A program made the translations under genes and the position numbers. Shown here piece after piece: positions 11,398-11,993 of a stretch of DNA of 11,993 nt; the first letter of the stretch is position 1, and every line of letters starts with the position of its first letter. This DNA is from Oscillospiraceae bacterium. Its GTDB lineage: Bacteria > Bacillota_A > Clostridia > Oscillospirales > Oscillospiraceae. The notes beneath the pieces were generated by a model. It was not told the origin of the DNA. It did no database searches and worked only from the letters and a program-made list of their open reading frames with translations. Where the stretch lies: positions 1-11,993 of the forward strand of contig JAFQPT010000229.1 in NCBI GenBank assembly GCA_017411665.1. Direction: 5' to 3'.

Positions 11398-11993
11398 ATG
11401 AAATTACGACAGTATTTGACCTCCGCAGCATTTGTGCTGATGATTTTCCTGTTCGCCGCAGCTCACCTTCTGCTGCCCGACCGAGACGTTTCCGTCAGCG
11501 AGCGCAGACCCTTGGACCAATTCCCCAAATTCACCTTCCAATCCGTAATGAATGGCAGCTTTGGAGACAAGCTGGAGGAATATTTGCTGGACCAGTTCCC
11601 CCTGCGCGATGAGCTGCGCTCCTTGAAGGCAATGTGGCACTTTGATGTTTACGGACAGTATGACAACAACGGCATCTATCTGATCGGCGATCATGTATTG
11701 AAGCTGGACAGCGTACTGAAGGAAGAGGAAGTCAACGCCTTGATTTTCAACACCAACAAGGTTTACGAATCCTATCTGCAGGGCATGAACGTATCCTTTG
11801 CGCTGATTCCCGACAAAAACTATTTTGCCGCAGCGGAAAACGGATATCCGGCGCTTGATTACGGACAGATGCAGTCGCTGCTGCAAAACGGACTGAACTC
11901 CAACATCAGCTATCTGGGCATGAACCCCTTTGCAGACCTCACACTCGATGATTACTATCGTACCGACCTGCACTGGAAACAGGAGTCTCTGCA
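11398..11993 (+). CDS. DHHW/AlgJ-like protein, cut by the window end
   Basis: Only the first 198 residues lie in the window. A short basic start and a hydrophobic segment (about 8-26) suggest a signal anchor with the rest outside the cell. Next comes the N-terminal pattern common in AlgJ/AlgX-like proteins, SERRPLDQFPKFTFQSVMNG and YLLDQFPLRDELRSLKA, then NGIYLIGD. Near the cut is YYRTDLHW (187-193), with D190 and H192 corresponding to the DxHW catalytic element of the DHHW family (SGNH-like acetyl transfer). The ATG at 11398 has a strong AAGGAGGT with 7 bases from GGAGG, and starts 12 bases after the MBOAT gene. In alginate-type systems such a protein works with the MBOAT partner to acetylate the polymer, and the same is inferred here. 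The missing C-terminal part should hold the GDS-type serine, which I cannot check. Confidence 0.88.
   Translation, partial: MKLRQYLTSAAFVLMIFLFAAAHLLLPDRDVSVSERRPLDQFPKFTFQSVMNGSFGDKLEEYLLDQFPLRDELRSLKAMWHFDVYGQYDNNGIYLIGDHVLKLDSVLKEEEVNALIFNTNKVYESYLQGMNVSFALIPDKNYFAAAENGYPALDYGQMQSLLQNGLNSNISYLGMNPFADLTLDDYYRTDLHWKQESL

Noticed and set aside
1..11993. CRISPR arrays, insertion sequences, prophage or integration sites
   Set aside because: I found no regularly spaced repeats, transposase or integrase genes, or duplicated tRNA 3' end that would mark an attachment site.

Overview
The window looks like a chromosomal segment of a low-to-mid GC Firmicute, most likely a Clostridia member of the Oscillospiraceae type. 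The grounds are a T-box leader in front of pheST, an EndoA-type MazF next to alanine racemase, an IreB homologue, strong AGGAGG ribosome sites, sigma-A-like promoters close to TTGACA/TATAAT, and many U-tailed hairpin terminators. Assignment to a genus is not possible from the sequence alone.

Left part (1-3610, minus strand): one operon reads leftward from a near-consensus promoter at 3582-3610. Its genes are nnrD (ADP-dependent NAD(P)H-hydrate dehydratase), a LolA-like/GerS-like lipoprotein, alr (alanine racemase), mazF (mRNA endoribonuclease) and a secreted or membrane-anchored protein of unknown function. This resembles the conserved Firmicute block acpS-(nnrD)-ydcC/gerS-alr-ndoAI-ndoA, but acpS is not at the operon head and no antitoxin gene lies between alr and mazF. 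A plus-strand terminator at the left edge belongs to a gene outside the window.

Middle (3627-7451, plus strand): a second promoter, divergent from the first, drives a T-box riboswitch leader and then pheS and pheT, the two subunits of phenylalanyl-tRNA synthetase. A strong terminator closes this unit.

7505-8309: two small stand-alone units follow, each with its own promoter and terminator: ireB (regulatory phosphoprotein family) and a tRNA-Gln(CTG) gene. Next is a gene-free stretch of about 270 bases holding three hairpins, the last of them terminator-like, and a probable promoter.

Right part (8310-11993, plus strand): pssA and psd overlap by 20 bases and together form the CDP-DAG to phosphatidylserine to phosphatidylethanolamine route. 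After a terminator and a new promoter comes an MBOAT acyltransferase (AlgI/DltB class), then a DHHW/AlgJ-like protein cut by the window end. That pair probably O-acetylates a surface or extracellular polysaccharide. Nearly everything here belongs to known families. The points most worth a second look are the antitoxin-less mazF, the lipoprotein-alr overlap, the structured intergenic region after the tRNA, and the polysaccharide-acetylation pair. I did not find a clearly new system.
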